A stretch of 64,000 nt of DNA from Emydura subglobosa. Taxonomy: Eukaryota > Chordata > Testudines > Chelidae. The notes under the pieces were generated by a model. It searched no databases and was not told the DNA's origin. It worked only from the letters and a program-made list of their open reading frames with translations. Where the stretch lies: positions 8,436,689 to 8,500,688 of the forward strand of contig ML679995.1 in assembly GCA_007922225.1 (NCBI GenBank), in the 5' to 3' direction. Position numbers and translations under genes: made by a program. Below, piece by piece: positions 23,651 to 36,204 of the stretch. Position 1 is the stretch's first letter; every line of letters begins with the position of its first letter.

Positions 23651-26600
23651 ATAGCTGGTACAGGCAGCATCATGCACAATTTGTTCACTTAACATTTTCC
23701 ATTTTAGGGCCCTGTTTTCAGTTGCTTAGAACTTTGCCAAACATTTATCTTGAAATTTTCTGGCCCAGGTGTCGTCAGACACTTCAGCCATTTCTGACAA
23801 TGAGATTAGGGGAAAATACATTGTTTAGACCATGTTAAAAAAAAATCTTTACAGCCATTTCTTTGAGAAGCCCTGGTGTCTCCATGCTTTGGCGTAAGGA
23901 CTTGAAAGTTGGTGGTGTTGTCACCTGGTATCAGGGATGTGCCTCTTGCCCCTGTGAAAATTCACCAAATGTACCCAATTCATAAGTCTCTGAAAAGTCT
24001 TACACATGCTTACTAGAGACTTGCTTGAGTTTTGCATCTAAATCCTCCAAATATATTGTCTGCGCTGAACATGCTCCATCGCCTCATAGCACCTACATGC
24101 TGACTAGACTGTGGTCAAGTGCCATCCCCCCAGAGTGATTGTGCATGCTGCACCTCAGGGCGGCAGAGGCTGAGAATGACTTTTTCTGAGACACGGTTCC
24201 AGTGGAAAAAATAATAGGTGATCCTAGAATTAAAGACCATCAATGCAAGAGGGACGACCTGAGGCTGCACAGACAAGCTGAATTCTGGCATTTCTAAGTT
24301 TTGAGTGTTTGACTTTGCAACCTCGCATGCTTTTAACATAGTCTGAATGAATGTAATTTATATATACAATAACTTCCCTGCAGTGCAGAGAACTTAACAA
24401 CAAACGCCTTTATTAAGGAGCCCAGCCTTGATTTGATTGTTTCTGCTGTGGAAAGAAAGCTTTTTGCAGTTCTTGCCCTTTTGAGCAATTAAATAGCAGG
24501 GACTCCTAATCTCTGAAGTCATCCTAAATAAATAGAATGATAGAGGATGTTTCTGTGGGGTCATAGAGGTTATTTATTACTTTTAATAAATCTAGTTGCA
24601 CTCAAATATGTTTGGAGATCTTGCTCTAATACAAGTGTAATCAGAAATACTTCTACTGAAGTCAGTGTTGTGATACCATTATAAAACAAGGGTGAGCTCA
24701 GAATATAGCCAAAAGTCTCTCAATTCTCTTATGTAGAAAGAAATGGTTACGTAATTGCTGGGGCTTTTAAGCTTTGCAGAAAAATCTGTTGGATTAAAGT
24801 ATGTCACATGGAAGATTTCCCCCACCCATCTGTGGGCACGGGGACAAAGGAAGTAAGCACTGACCCACATTCCTGGAGGGCTGGGAGTTGGGCCCAGGCT
24901 TTGGACACAAATTGTCCTCCGTGGGACCCCCGACTTAAGCTGTAAAGGCCATGTACTACACAAGCAATAATCATGTGCAAACCACAGCACTTTTCTAGCC
25001 CTGAAGTTAGGGACTGAGGGAGTGAATCAGGGCAACTTTCTAGCAGTAGCTGGAGCAGGGCAGACCTACCCGATAGGTACCATGGGAACAAGGCGTAATA
25101 TGAGTGGGCTATGTTCTCTTGACCCGTTCCTCCCCTCACCACCTGGACAAAGAATGTGGTAAAAGGGTGCTATCTCTTCTTTCCCAGGCAGCATGTCTGT
25201 TAGGGAAGGCTCGGATCTCTCCCCCTAGTTCTTCCCTTGTTGCTAGTTTGTTAAGGGACTTCATGGTCATTCCTGCTGTTAAGATAAATGTATATGCTAT
25301 GCAAGTTTCGTGGGAAATAACAAACAGGGCAGGTATAATGATATGCCTCCCCTAGCCATTAATATTCATTTTTTAACCATTTATATCACCAAACAGGGAG
25401 TTTATGGGGCGTTGTAGAAGTGTGTGTTTACATATTATTTTAGATAAAAAGTTGTAAAGTAGTGAACTTGGGGCTCACTTTGTTGATCGTGAGGCAAAGG
25501 GGAACGAGTGGACTAGAAGCTGTAACGAATAAACGCTCCTTATCACTTCACCCGGCTCAATCTCTCTCTCTCTTCAACCAACCCTGCAACACCATCTACT
25601 TGCAACAAAGCAGCTTCATAAATGCTTCAAATTCTTTCACTGTCACTTCTTACCTTACTCAGAAACGTGAAGGTTTTATTTATTTACCATAATTCACAGT
25701 TTTATGTCTGCTCCCATCAGTTGTGTAACAGGGAAGGATAATTTGGCAGGAGTTTCTGGGTAAAATTCTACGGTCTGTGTTCTGTAGAAGGTCAATGTTC
25801 GTTATGGAGAAAATGAAGGTATGTGTTGCATGTACACATACACATACACATTATTTTAGGTCTGAGGTACGTGGGAAGTAAAATGTATGGGAGGAAGGGA
25901 GAGAGTGGTTTGAAAGATAAGGACTCTGAGAGCCCACTGGTTTGTTAGGAGCTGCCCAGATGTTGGTTCCAAAGCAACTAGTAAGAAGAGGCCTGTTGGA
26001 GGAGCAAGTGTGCCGGCTTTCCAGCTAGAGGTGCTTTTGTCCGGACATGCTGAAGTTTCCAGGAAAGGTCATTCCAGAGACAGGTCCATCAGGGATGACT
26101 GAGGTCTGAGCTGCTGAGAGGGTGGTGATTGAGAGAGCATTGGCCTCTGTGGCTTATGAAAAGGAAGCCTGAACTGGTGTATTGAAATAAGACTTTCGGG
26201 GACTTGAAAAGCACAGTGGGCATTTCTGGATGATCAGTACTGGAGTTCATTTATTCATTGTAAAAAACCAAATTACTAGTGTGTTAATTTGTGCCGGGGT
26301 GGATGCAGATTTCAAGGGACTCCGCTCCTGGGGCAAGGTTCTTGTACCAAGGGATCAGAGGAAGCGGTGTCCTGAGTGAGGTAAAATTTCCAGTTTAGAA
26401 ATTAGGTGATGACAGCAGCCAACCAAGGCTGTGTCATACTGGGAAACCCATGAATAAGACAATTATAGTGATCCCTTCTGACCTCAAACATTTCTGGCAG
26501 TGAGTGAAAATGGTGCATTGATCAAAGGTCAGAACAAGCAGAAACATCTTGCACTGTGGCCTTAAGTCTGTGAATCCCAGTCTTTCATGGACTCCCAGTG

Positions 26601-27439
26601 AAGAGCAATTCCAAAAGCTGGAGACCTATACTGCCAGTTCTGAGGACTTTAAGAGAACAGATAATTAGCCCTCGACCTACCTCATCTTGCTCACAGTCTA
26701 ACCTCTTGACATGCCAAAGAAAGTGAGGGAAAGGGAAGAGAAGGATCAGGGTGGGTTCTGGACAGGGTCACATCTGAAAAATTATGAAGTGATCCCAGGG
26801 GGAAAAAAGCTCAGTTTTTTATCTTGTTGACTTCTGGTAAATGTCAAGACAGGGTGAGCTTTTAGGATGGATTTGAATGAGGAAAGAGGAGAGGCTTGGC
26901 AAATAAGTCTTGAGAAAGTATGGCAGGTGGATGAGAAGGGGCAATATGGAGGAAGGCCTATGTGAGAAGAAGCTGATATCTGGCCCCTTGATTCTTCTGA
27001 GTTTCAACCACTAGCAGCACTAACTAGATTTTTAACGGGAACTTTATTCCTTCCCCTGACCTTTATTTCTATGCACATTTCTTTTATAAGGGGATTCCTG
27101 AATTTGCTTCTATTCAATGGAAGTTAGTGTATTTCTCTTTTCTTAAATGGGAACAATTTTAGCTTTTATTGAACCAGAAATGCCAACTGATTTTAAGCAG
27201 TGATTTTAAGTGGTGTAATTTGTATGTATAATATTTGTTTCCCCCTTAGGCCTGAGCATAATAATTACTACTGTTATGAGCTATCAGAGTTTCCTTTTAG
27301 GCCCTTAGGACCAGCCCATGACTACTGCCACAAGAAAGGGGATGGAAGAGAAACTTGCCTCTGTTGTAATAACTACAGAACACTTGGGAATGGGTGTGCT
27401 GTGGCTGTCCCATTTACATTACTGTTGTCTTCAGCTCCC
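23651..27439. other. Gene-free stretch with minor remnants
   Basis: No gene is supported in this 3.8-kb interval. Short low-complexity tracts occur at 25561-25572 (tc repeats) and 25837-25852 (ACACAT repeats). A phrase near 26465-26500 ('agtgatcccttctgacctcaaa') may be the last trace of a CR1 3' end in plus orientation. Confidence 0.4.
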
Positions 27440-27597
27440 CTCATCTGTTTGCTGTATCCATCTGCTGTCCCCTCTCAGGTATTTAGATTGAATGACAAGC
27501 TGTTCAGAGCAGCAATAGTCTTTTGGCTGTACATCTGTACAGGACCTAGCACAATCCCTGTAGCCTGCACGAGCTACTGTAATACAAATAATAGAGA
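27440..27597 (+). mobile_element. SINE tail fragment
   Basis: This plus-strand copy of the family at 9838 has 'gtacatctgtacaggacctagcacaatccctgtagcc' and ends in 'actgtaatacaaataatag'. Its position just inside a 134-codon open frame that begins at 27200 shows that frame is not a real gene. Confidence 0.55.
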
Positions 27598-27629
27598 AGC
27601 ATGAAACACCCCACAGATTATTGCAACAC

Positions 27630-27865
27630 CTTTAAAACTGATGCAGGGCCATCACCAAACTGGCCATGAGTACATTTTAATCTGTAAATTAGACAAAGGT
27701 TTCTAACCGCAGAAGAGTGAAGTTCTGAAACAGCCTCCCAATAGGAGTAGTGGGGGCAAACAACCTAATTAATTTTAAAATGGAATTCGATACATTTATG
27801 ACAGGGCGGCCTGCGATAGCAGAGGCCTGGACCCAGCGACCCAGGAGGGCTCTTCCGGTTCTACG
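27630..27865 (+). mobile_element. Degraded CR1-like 3' end
   Basis: The order 'ctgtaaattagacaaaggtttctaacc', 'gaagtgaagttctgaaacagcctcccaa', 'taattaattttaaaatggaattcgatac', 'gggagggctcttccggttctacg' parallels the WN-L block and tail of a CR1-type LINE. It is more diverged than other copies and lacks a clear terminal octamer. Confidence 0.5.
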
Positions 27866-30029
27866 TTTTTTCTGATCATTTCATAGTGAGATACATTTAA
27901 ACAACAAGAAGCAATTTGTTTTTCACTGCTGATGCCGGGCCACATCCTGGAAAGTGGAATCAAGGGTTTTTCCTCCGAGATTGCTGCACAATGGGAGTGT
28001 TTTGGCTACGGAACCATCAAACTGAATAGCTGGCTACTGCAGTGTAGAAAGGAATAGCAGACGTGACTCACTGCTGTCTTCCAAGACACGGGTTGGCGCT
28101 TTCACATTTCCACTGTACGTAAACCCCCTGGCCATGCTGGCAACATTCCTCCTCCTCTCTCTCTACCTTTTATACTTTTCCCTCAAAGCTGCAGTAGCCA
28201 GCCTTAAAAAATGTGAGGCAGAAACTACAGTGGAGCAGAGAAAGAGAGTGTGGCTGTAGACAGAATAAGTTTCCTTACTTTAATAATGTTTCTTCTGCAG
28301 TGTTGGAAGTAAGTGACTTTCTGGGACTCTTTACAATTGTCAAGTGACAACTTCTCCCTCCTTCCCCCACAGTGCAGTGTGGAGGAATATAACCAGGGGT
28401 TCCCTTGGTCTGGTATAGGGGGATGATTCATGCTGCTTCACCCGCTTGTCATGTTATCAGGAATGCAGTGTCCTTCCTGCATTTGCACCTTAAGTGAGGC
28501 CCCCGAGGATTTAGCCTGCTGGCAGTTGACTATTCATTTCATGCGTCTTTGACAATGGTTCTCATGGCCCCATGCCCCTATGTTATTGTATTTGGGTTCA
28601 GAGACTGCGTGTGGGGGGGGCAGGGAATTATTATTTTTGGTTTATTTTAATGTGTGAGTTAAGTTATTAAATATTGCTCTGAAGCAATGCATAAGCAGGG
28701 AATATACATGCTAGCTGCTAAGAGGACAATTAGTGAGAGTATGTTAATTCAGACTCCTCCTGGTTGTCTCTAAAAGTAATGGTCACTCCCAATATCATTT
28801 TCAATATCACAGTGAACTTTCTAGTGACTACGTACCACTGGCTTCTGCTGGATGGATTTAGAGTTGCTCAGCTGCAGGTTATAAACCCCAAACACTCTTA
28901 ACAACTAGTGAACATTGTCCTTTAGCTCAAGTAGTATTGACCTGTGCTTCTGGAGAAGGAATATCATGATTTAATGTCCTCTACCATAATAAAATCTTAA
29001 GTGGGTGTGGTACATTGTCACTGACAACCATGAAGTCCTAAGTGGTCACAGATTATCTCCAGTACCTTTAAAAATACATTATTCTCTTTGTTTGCAATAG
29101 TTTCCTTGAAGTAAAATTACTTTCCCTCCTCTATTTAGCCCTATGTAAAATGATGTTCCCCTTACCCAATCCATGCAGAGAAAGGCTGTGGGCTTTTTTG
29201 GCTTGTATCTTTTCTTCCAGCCCTTGTCACATCCCTGTTTTAAGTTTAGAGAAGGAGAATGAAGGCGGACAGTTATTCACTGAAATATTACTTCTTCAGG
29301 CTGAATGGCTTTATTAACCATGAGTAGGCTGCAGATTCTGCCTCTGAAAACCATGCTGCAATCTTCCTCCCCTACTTAAGAGGTATCTGCCTCAGCTTTT
29401 AAAATCCATCCACCGAGAGGTTTATATGAAGAGGCATATTATGATTTCAGTAGTGTTTAATGATGTTTGAAATACAGCTGTACCAACATCAGGACACTGC
29501 TCTGTGAATTTTATGCTCAGGGCTTCTGGGGAATCTCTCTAAAGAGAACTATCTGCAATCTTAATAGCCTTCTTCCTCATCGTCATCTTAAACAGCAATC
29601 AGAATTATAGAAATGGAGAAAGAGAAAATCGGTGAATTACTCTGTCCTCTGCAGATGGAGGCTTGCTCCTGTCATTGCTTTGTGCCATGTCTTCCAAAGG
29701 AAAGTATCAGGAATGAGCATTTGCAGCTGTGCCTGCCCAGTCTCTCTCCAAGCAGCCTATGAGCACGTCTGAACCACAACAGGGCTGCTTAGTTGTCCAC
29801 TCCAGCTGATTAGCTGAGGAAGTCAGCAAACCTGCTCTGAAGCTCAACAGCAGTCACTGATATTTCGCTGTCCCACACTCTAACCCGGGTCCTGTCCTGC
29901 CCAGTCCACCCCAGCTCTGCTTTCCTACTGACTTCCTTGCTCCATTGCTGGCCACTGGCTTCAACTCTTGACTCCCAGCTCCTGCTCCAACCACTAAGCA
30001 TGACTGCCCGCCCCTTTGTCCCAGTTCAT
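27866..30029. other. Gene-free stretch
   Basis: No gene or confident repeat was found over 2.2 kb. A guanine run is at 28613-28620. Frames on both strands are short and featureless. Confidence 0.4.
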
Positions 30030-30265
30030 GACACAGAGGAAGGATGATCCAGTGGTTATGATGTTAGCCTAGGACTTTGGAGACTTGGGTTTAGTTCCAT
30101 GCTCTGTCACGGACTTCTTGTGTGAACTTAGGCAACTCCCTTAGCCTCTCAGTGGAAAATAGCACTGACATCTCTCACAGGGGCACTGTGAGGATAAATA
30201 CACTAAAGACTGTGAAGTGCTCAGATGCTATGGTAATGGTGGCTATAGAAGTACCATAGATACCC
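30030..30265 (+). mobile_element. tRNA-derived MIR/CORE-like SINE
   Basis: The head reads 'gaaggatgatccagtggttatgatg', with A-box-like 'ccagtggttatg' and B-box-like 'gggtttagttcca'. The core is 'tgtgtgaacttaggcaactcccttagcctctcag'. The tail is 'ggggcactgtgaggataaatacactaaagactgtgaagtgctcagatgctatggtaatgg'. This order matches the CORE-SINE/MIR layout seen again at 32340, 36205, 39090, 44160, 44568 and 63735. These SINEs are copied from RNA polymerase III transcripts by a partner LINE. No coding capacity is expected. Confidence 0.75.
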
Positions 30266-30633
30266 AGCCTTCTGGCACTGCACAGATATGTGACGACAAT
30301 GCCTGCAAATGTAAGGCTGTGTCAGAATGTCGCTTCGCAATTTTGTAGTGTGATTTTGATGCTGTCTGAACAGTCACTAGTTCTCTAGTGCTGTAAGGTT
30401 GAATGCCAATGGAGTAGAATGCATAATCAAAAAATGAGGGCTGGTTTAAAAAAAAATCTGTTGAAACTGTGTTCTGTCTGGCACCTCAGAAATATCAAGG
30501 GCTCAGCCAGCTGCAGTAAGATGTCATTTAAAATATGGTGACAATAATTGTCCTCACAGTGCCAATATTTTTGCTGATTGACAACCTGTAACACTAAACA
30601 CTTGTTTTTGTTTTCTGGTATTCACCTTAAATT
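30266..30633. other. Gene-free stretch
   Basis: Nothing supported. Ordinary AT-rich DNA between a SINE and an AT-rich degenerate repeat. Confidence 0.4.
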
Positions 30634-31195
30634 AGAGCTGGTTGAAATTTTTCCTCAGGAAAAATACCCATTTTTCAAAACTGGAAATTTTCACAAAAAA
30701 CTTCCAGTTTAAAAAAAAATAATTCCAGATTTTTCACAAAACTTGAATTTAAAACTTTTAAAATAGGTTTTTTTGAAAAATGTTTTTTGCTTCTCCCCTT
30801 TTCCTTCCAATCCTTCTCTCCCACTGCCATTTTACCACTGAACAGAACAGAATGATTTCCAGGTGTGTGTCCCACTTTTTCATTTTTCTTTCTTTACTAT
30901 TTCCTTTCTGTCACTTCAGAAGATGAGGAAGGCTTGAAAAGTTAGAGTAACAAATGGAAAATTGAACAACAACAACAACAACAACAAAAGTCGGGGGGGT
31001 AGGGGGGAGAGGAAGGTGGAAAAGAAACCACCTTGGACATCAATTCATTCTAGTGCATTCAGGAGGAAAAATGGGAAAAGGAATTTAAAAAAAAATTAAT
31101 GATTTTAAAAAAAAACAAAATTCATTCCATTGCAGAACAAAACTGACTTTGAAATATTTTGCAGAACTGTTTTTCCTTTTCTCTACAGGCTCTAA
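30634..31195. repeat. Degenerate AT-rich repeat with 'agagctggttgaaa' border
   Basis: The block begins 'ttagagctggttgaaattttt' and ends '...ctacaggctctaact', a loose inverted match. It is filled with 'gaaaattt/aaattttc'-style sequence in both orientations. A (CAA)n microsatellite occupies about 30965-30988 and a guanine-rich patch follows. Similar blocks occur at 33209-33715 and 53100-53445. I take it to be a highly decayed DNA-element family with inverted ends. Confidence 0.4.
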
Positions 31196-32339
31196 CTTAA
31201 ATTATTCTGTGATTAATTTCATGCCATTTATCTGAAATGGCAAATGCTTGTGATGTAAGGGTTGAAAAGCCAGGGATCTAATCCTAGCTTCCTCTATGAG
31301 TGTGATTTATCTAATAATTGTGTGTCTGCAACAACTGTATTTTTTACATCATTACTCATAGTTTGGATTAATTTAGTCAATGTCTCACTTTTGAGATGTC
31401 AGTTATGTCCTGTGGAGCAGGACTGACTTCATTACATAGGGAGTGGTGTTATAGACACGTGTAATAACACAACCTGGCTTCCACGGGCTGCATATGATCT
31501 CAGAAAATGTTCTGATTTCGATACAGACTGAGACTCTAACCCATCTGCATAGCTCTTTCCTAACTAAAACATCTCATTAATAAAGCCGTGTTAGTTTCTT
31601 AGCTTTTCTGGTTTGAAACAAGTTTTCAGGCTCTGTAATAAGCTCAGTATGAGTTTTCAGAGACATGGCTTAAATTAATTTGATCTTATTAAGCAGGGTA
31701 GCAGGCCAGATATTTGTCTGGTGTCAAATGAAATATCTCCATTGAAGTCAATCACTTACACCCACTGAGAATGATCTGGGCCTCTGCTTTTAAACCCCCA
31801 TTGGACTCTGGGAGCCACAAAAATGTGGCATTTGATTACATGTATATATGTGCCTTTGTGAAAATTCAAAACAGATGGGGAAAAGGTCAGGGATTCTTTG
31901 TTGCTAAGTGTGTTTCTATGACAACTGCAATGTGTTATCAGAGCAATTGTTTGTTCCAGCTGCCGGATCATTAAAGGGGAAGCATCTCTCTGAGAACTAT
32001 GGAAGTACTTGTTTATAAGGTTATGTATTTATTGATTTTAACAAGGTTTGCCAGGTAGCAATCCCTGTCTCTCAAAAATAATGCATAAGCAGCAATGTTC
32101 TGTTATCAATCAGAGGGTTAAAACAGTACCGAGCACCAAGGGGTCTATATTGTATGGGGGGTCCAGGAGAGAAGGCAATGTGTTCTCTTTATTAGATGAG
32201 GGGACTGGTAGTCTGGAGACTTTGACTGTGCTTCTGCAATGAACTCTATGTGAGTTGACCCCTCAGCTCATGCAGATCCTCAGTGAAATCAATGGGTCTC
32301 TGTGCAAGGGGTCTGCTTTTGTGGAACTCATTGAAATAT
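31196..32339. other. Gene-free stretch
   Basis: No supported gene or repeat. Phrases such as 'gaagtcaatcacttacaccca' (about 31745) resemble a short dispersed motif also visible at 43640 and 62640, too weak to delimit. Confidence 0.35.
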
Positions 32340-32510
32340 TGGGGCCTTTGTGCTGGGCTGGTAATAGAACCAATCTTGGCCAAGTCAATCAACCTCCTGT
32401 GGCCTCTTCAACTGTCTCTAAAATGGGGATAACAATGCTTACATGCCTGTAGAAAATACTCTGATATCCTCATTTGAAAGATGCTGTAAGTGCAAAGTAA
32501 AATTACTATA
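32340..32510 (+). mobile_element. MIR/CORE-like SINE fragment
   Basis: The segment shows the core and 3' half of the SINE: 'cttggccaagtcaatcaacctcctgtggcctc', 'taaaatggggataacaatgcttacatgcctg', then 'gatgctgtaagtgcaaag'. The tRNA head is missing or unrecognisable. Confidence 0.6.
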
Positions 32511-33208
32511 GCACATTACCCTTCCCTTCACACACGGACATAACGGGGCAGATAATCATGCTGATGTTAGCTGTCATAGCTCCATTGCCTTCACTGGAGC
32601 TATGACAATTTACACCCACTGAATATCTACCCCCAAGGTATACGAATCCCAGCGCAAAGATCCTAGCTCGTACAGGAGCACATTTACTCAATCTTTCCAT
32701 TTACCACATTTAAGCTTTTTAATGAGAAAAGGAAACTGAGAAGGAAGAAATACAGATTGTCCATACATGGCCAACAGCTTTAAAAGAAAAGCATCTGTGT
32801 ATAATGAAACACACCTGATTAATATTTCAGATCTATGGAGTATATATAGAAAAGGTGAGGGAATCTCACCTATGTCATCTAGCTCATCATTCAGAGGAAT
32901 TTCTTGTTGTATGGGTGCCAATTGGCACTTTTTGACAACATGAAAACTCCTCACTGACTTTCCATGTGATCCCTAGTTGATATCTAGCTGTTGATACAAT
33001 AGACAGGGAGGCACACAAGATAACACGATGATTATGATAAAAGAAATAAGCAGCAATCGCATAGCACCCTGTGCTTTGACTTCTTGCTTGTAAAGCACCT
33101 GCCATGCTTGCAGATTCAGTAAGAGGAACAAATAATAGTTATAATAATTCCCTCAGCACTCTCACAGTCCCGCGTTGCTACAAAAACCATGTAGTGGATT
33201 TGGTAGTT
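32511..33208. other. Gene-free stretch
   Basis: No gene or assignable repeat. Short local inverted words near 32575-32610 ('agctccattgcct ... ggagctatgac') form a weak hairpin only. Confidence 0.35.
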
Positions 33209-33715
33209 CTAGGAACTAGAGTTGCACGAGATCTGGAATAAATTGCATCAACAAACCTCAGAAGATTCAGCAGTTTGGTTGGGATACTGAAAACTTTCAG
33301 TTGGAAAAGCTTAGATGGCAATATTTCCTGTGTCGGAAAATGCAGTGCTATCAAAATGCTTCACGAAATCATGTTGATTTAACCAATGCTTCATTTTTGG
33401 GAAAACTGTGGAGTGGGGGAAGATCCAGCAGCGTAAAAATATCCACTTTTAACATTGTCAGGAAAAGTTCTTTTTTTTGTTTTGTTTTCTTTTTAAAACA
33501 AATTTTTGTTCTAATATTTTTTTTTTTACTTTTGTATTATTATATATTCTAAAGTAAGAAAACAGTTAAAAAGCAAACAATCTAAAATTATTTTTCCTCA
33601 TAGAATTTTCTTTCATAAGGAATTTTTCACGTTTTTGTTCCTATTTGGAACAAAGCACAATTTTTCAAATCTCAAATCCTTTTGCAAAGTAGAATTGCTG
33701 GCATCTGCATAGCCC
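33209..33715. repeat. Degenerate AT-rich repeat, second copy
   Basis: It starts 'actagagttgcacgaga' and ends 'tggcatctgcatagccctaca'. The interior alternates 'gaaaacttt', 'ttttgtt' and 'aatttttc' runs like the 30634 block, with long thymine tracts at 33471-33530. The 83-codon frame inside is low-complexity Phe/Leu/Tyr and not a real protein. Confidence 0.35.
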
Positions 33716-35211
33716 TACATGATGCTGTCTGCCGTCTTATGACTGACGTCTCACAGCCTCTGACCTAATTGATCTTCAGAGAGATCTTCCTCCCCCCATC
33801 CACATAGCAGCTACTGTTTGCGACTGACCTCTGGTGCTTTTATTCCACTGTATCCATCTTCTATTTAGAAAAAGGCCAGAGGTCCTTATCCTCTTCTGTA
33901 GTCATAGCCCCAGTAGTTTGCTGGGCTGAGCACCTCCGGCAGGCTTCAGTCCTATAGCTGCTTAATTAAATTTCTGCTCTCTAAGGGTGCTGTATACGTG
34001 TATGAAAATGGAAAGATGAGGGCTATGGCAGAGTGTCATGTAATGCTAGTCTAGCGCAGTGTGATCAAGGGAGGTCTCCATTCATGTTCTGTATAGAATG
34101 TTACCGAGATATGTAATTACTGAAAATATAAGAACTTTACGGCTGTGATGGAAGGAGAATGACCTTTTGTCTAATAATTTACCAAGAAATGCATAGAGGT
34201 GTTGTGGAAGATGCTAAATTAGATTGGGATTATCTGCATAATACAATACCAGCTCCACAAAGAGGAAAAACTTCAGGCTGGTAACTGTGTCCTGGTAACT
34301 GTAGATGTGCTGAACCCTGGTTATTTGTATATTGCAAGTTCAAATTTTGAAATAGTATTTATTAGTGGATAGGAGAGGAACCCAGGTCAGCCTGTGTGTG
34401 ATATTTTTGGTTAAGGAAAGGGGACCTAAAGCACTGGGGGAAGATGGGAAACGGGGAGAAAAGAACTGAGGGTCTGGAAAGAGACTGGGTACTGGGAGAA
34501 GGGAAGATTAATGAACTGTGAGGGAGGATGGAATTGATGAGGGAGAGAGAAACACTGGACTGGGAAGAAAGAAAATGGATCAGGGAAGAGGAGAAAAATG
34601 ACACAGATGGGGCAGTCGATGGAATTGGGCGGGGTTGTATAGTAACTATTTTGAGACTTTAAATGTACATATGTGAATTTGTGAATATGTGAATACTTCC
34701 AGGCTTTTTGATGGCCTATTGGAAACTTACAAGGATGGTGTGTAAGTGCAGCATCATCTTTGTCTCTTCGCTTGAGGAATAGGGGAAGATCAAGGCGGGT
34801 TGTTTTAACTGAATCTCTTTCCTACCCTAAGTGACTGCCCTCAATATTCTCATGCCAGGAAGATAGCCTGAAGGGCACAGAGACTGTTTAAAGAAACTTA
34901 TTACCTCCTGCTCTTGGAATAAGAACACAAAAAATTCACAACTGTGACCTTTTCAGAGGTAAGGTCGACTTATGAGCTTTATTTGGGCTTATGAAGTATT
35001 TGTCATTTTGTGTGACTGACGGGGGTATTGCATATTTCTTTATAGCCTTCTGTGCAATCTGTCACTCTCTCAGAACTTTATCATTGTGGGGTTTTCAAAA
35101 ATAGCAGCGCCTGAAGAATAAAACTGCAACATTAAATGAATTGAGCTCTTCTTCCAATGTCTTGCACGTCCTAATCATGGAATGGGGGTGGTTCAGTCTA
35201 ATCACAGTGAT
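33716..35211. other. Gene-free stretch
   Basis: No gene or assignable repeat in about 1.5 kb. A purine-rich patch at 34430-34600 gives an artefactual serine-rich minus-strand frame. Confidence 0.4.
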
Positions 35212-35248
35212 CTTATATCACACCCATCAGTGATGGGTGCGATATAAG
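35212..35248. repeat. Strong 18-bp hairpin
   Basis: CTTATATCACACCCATCA (35212-35229) and TGATGGGTGCGATATAAG (35231-35248) are inverse copies with 17 of 18 positions pairing around one central G. No terminator, tRNA or known element explains it. It lies just upstream of a dense MITE nest. Confidence 0.75.
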
Positions 35249-35362
35249 AACATGAATCAAACAGAATAGACAATAATCAGACTGGAATACTTGATTAGCA
35301 GCTCTTACAACCAATTTACAACCAACATGTAAAAGAGGGGAGTAGGTTCACTGACTGTACTG

Positions 35363-35738
35363 AGGTCTACACTACAAACTTGCAGAGGCTGTATGCTTTT
35401 GGTGAACACACTCTAAGCTGACGCCCGTCAGTTTAATAATTCCACCTCCATGAGAGGCAGTAGTTATGTCGGCTGGAGAAGCTCTCCAGCCGACATAGTG
35501 CAGTCTACCTCCGTGGTTAGGTTAAGGATGTGAATTATTCACATCCCTGAGCAACATAGTTAGTATGTAGCAAGGTGTTGGTTGTCACATCAGCACTGGA
35601 TGGCTCAGCACAGGGGGAGATGTTATGTTGAGTTACACACTCCGTTTCCTTCTGGCATTTAGATGTGTCACTCGGGTGTGGATTATTCATAACCCTGAGC
35701 AATGCAGTTATATCGAAATAATTCTGTAGTGTAGACCA
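35363..35738. mobile_element. MITE with 13-bp terminal inverted repeats and inner hairpin
   Basis: The ends read GGTCTACACTACA and TGTAGTGTAGACC, an exact inverse. Inside, TATGTCGGCTGGAGA (35465-35479) and TCTCCAGCCGACATA (35483-35497) form a perfect 15-bp hairpin with a 3-base loop, and GATGTGAA/TTCACATC pair again at 35528-35546. The phrase 'attattcacatccctgagcaacatagtta' (about 35535-35563) recurs imperfectly at 35682-35711 as 'attattcataaccctgagcaatgcagtta'. A 91-bp foreign segment (35570-35660) sits between these repeats. No protein is encoded. Confidence 0.7.
35570..35660 (-). repeat. Inverted copy of a 91-94 bp segment (partner at 36765)
   Basis: Read on the minus strand this matches 36765-36858 on the plus strand over its whole length, with about eight substitutions, mostly transitions, and one 3-base indel. 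Both copies contain 'gtgctgagccatccagtgc' and 'gatgtgacaaccaac'. Because the indel is a codon multiple, both copies also translate alike (CQKE-ECV-QHNISP, AEPSSADVTTN). I do not recognise this as a protein, and the shared frame may be trivial at this divergence. Confidence 0.75.
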
Positions 35739-35954
35739 GGGGTTTGTTTTCATGTGCATGTGTATGTGTATATAAATCTTGTAAAAGTTCAGAACAGAGC
35801 TAAATCAGCTCAATGTACTTCATGTCATTATAATTTGAGATTTTTAAATTGTATCCATTAGTTTGCCCTGTGCATAAATAATTTTATAAATGCACACATT
35901 CAGAGCAGAGAAGATGCAAACAAATACATGTCCCCAATGCAAGAAGCAGATAAT

Positions 35955-36035
35955 GGGGCCACGAGTACCTGTCTGGTAAACAAATGCAGCTATCTCGCTC
36001 TTTTCTACCATGCTCATCTCAATAGACTCTGATGA
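35955..36035 (+). repeat. Direct repeat copy A1 (partner at 36649)
   Basis: The sequence 'ggccacgagtacctgtctgg', 'aacaaatgcagctatctcgctctttt' and 'gctcatctcaatagactct' matches 36649-36723 in the same orientation at roughly three quarters or more identity by eye. It may be part of a longer form of the MIR/CORE-like SINE tail, because A2 follows directly after such a SINE. Confidence 0.6.
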
Positions 36036-36204
36036 TACGTTATGTAAGGCCCTCGTGTCCCTGGCCCAGGGTAGTCTGCATGGCAGACTGGCAGAAAACC
36101 AGACGGATTTATGTCAGAACCCTTCCTGTGGTCCATCAGAAGTTTCTCAAACCTGATGTGTCTTTGTGGCACATTTTGGGTTGGATAAATTGGCTTTTCC
36201 AACC

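Noticed and set aside
27200..27604. 134-codon plus-strand frame
   Set aside because: Its last third is a dispersed SINE tail and the remainder has no signature, so it is a chance frame.
30965..30988. (CAA)n tract as a coding glutamine repeat
   Set aside because: It lies in a low-complexity AT-rich degenerate repeat with no open frame of note; treated as a microsatellite.
34362..34604. Serine-rich minus-strand frame
   Set aside because: Simple translation of a purine-rich tract (gggaa, gagaa).
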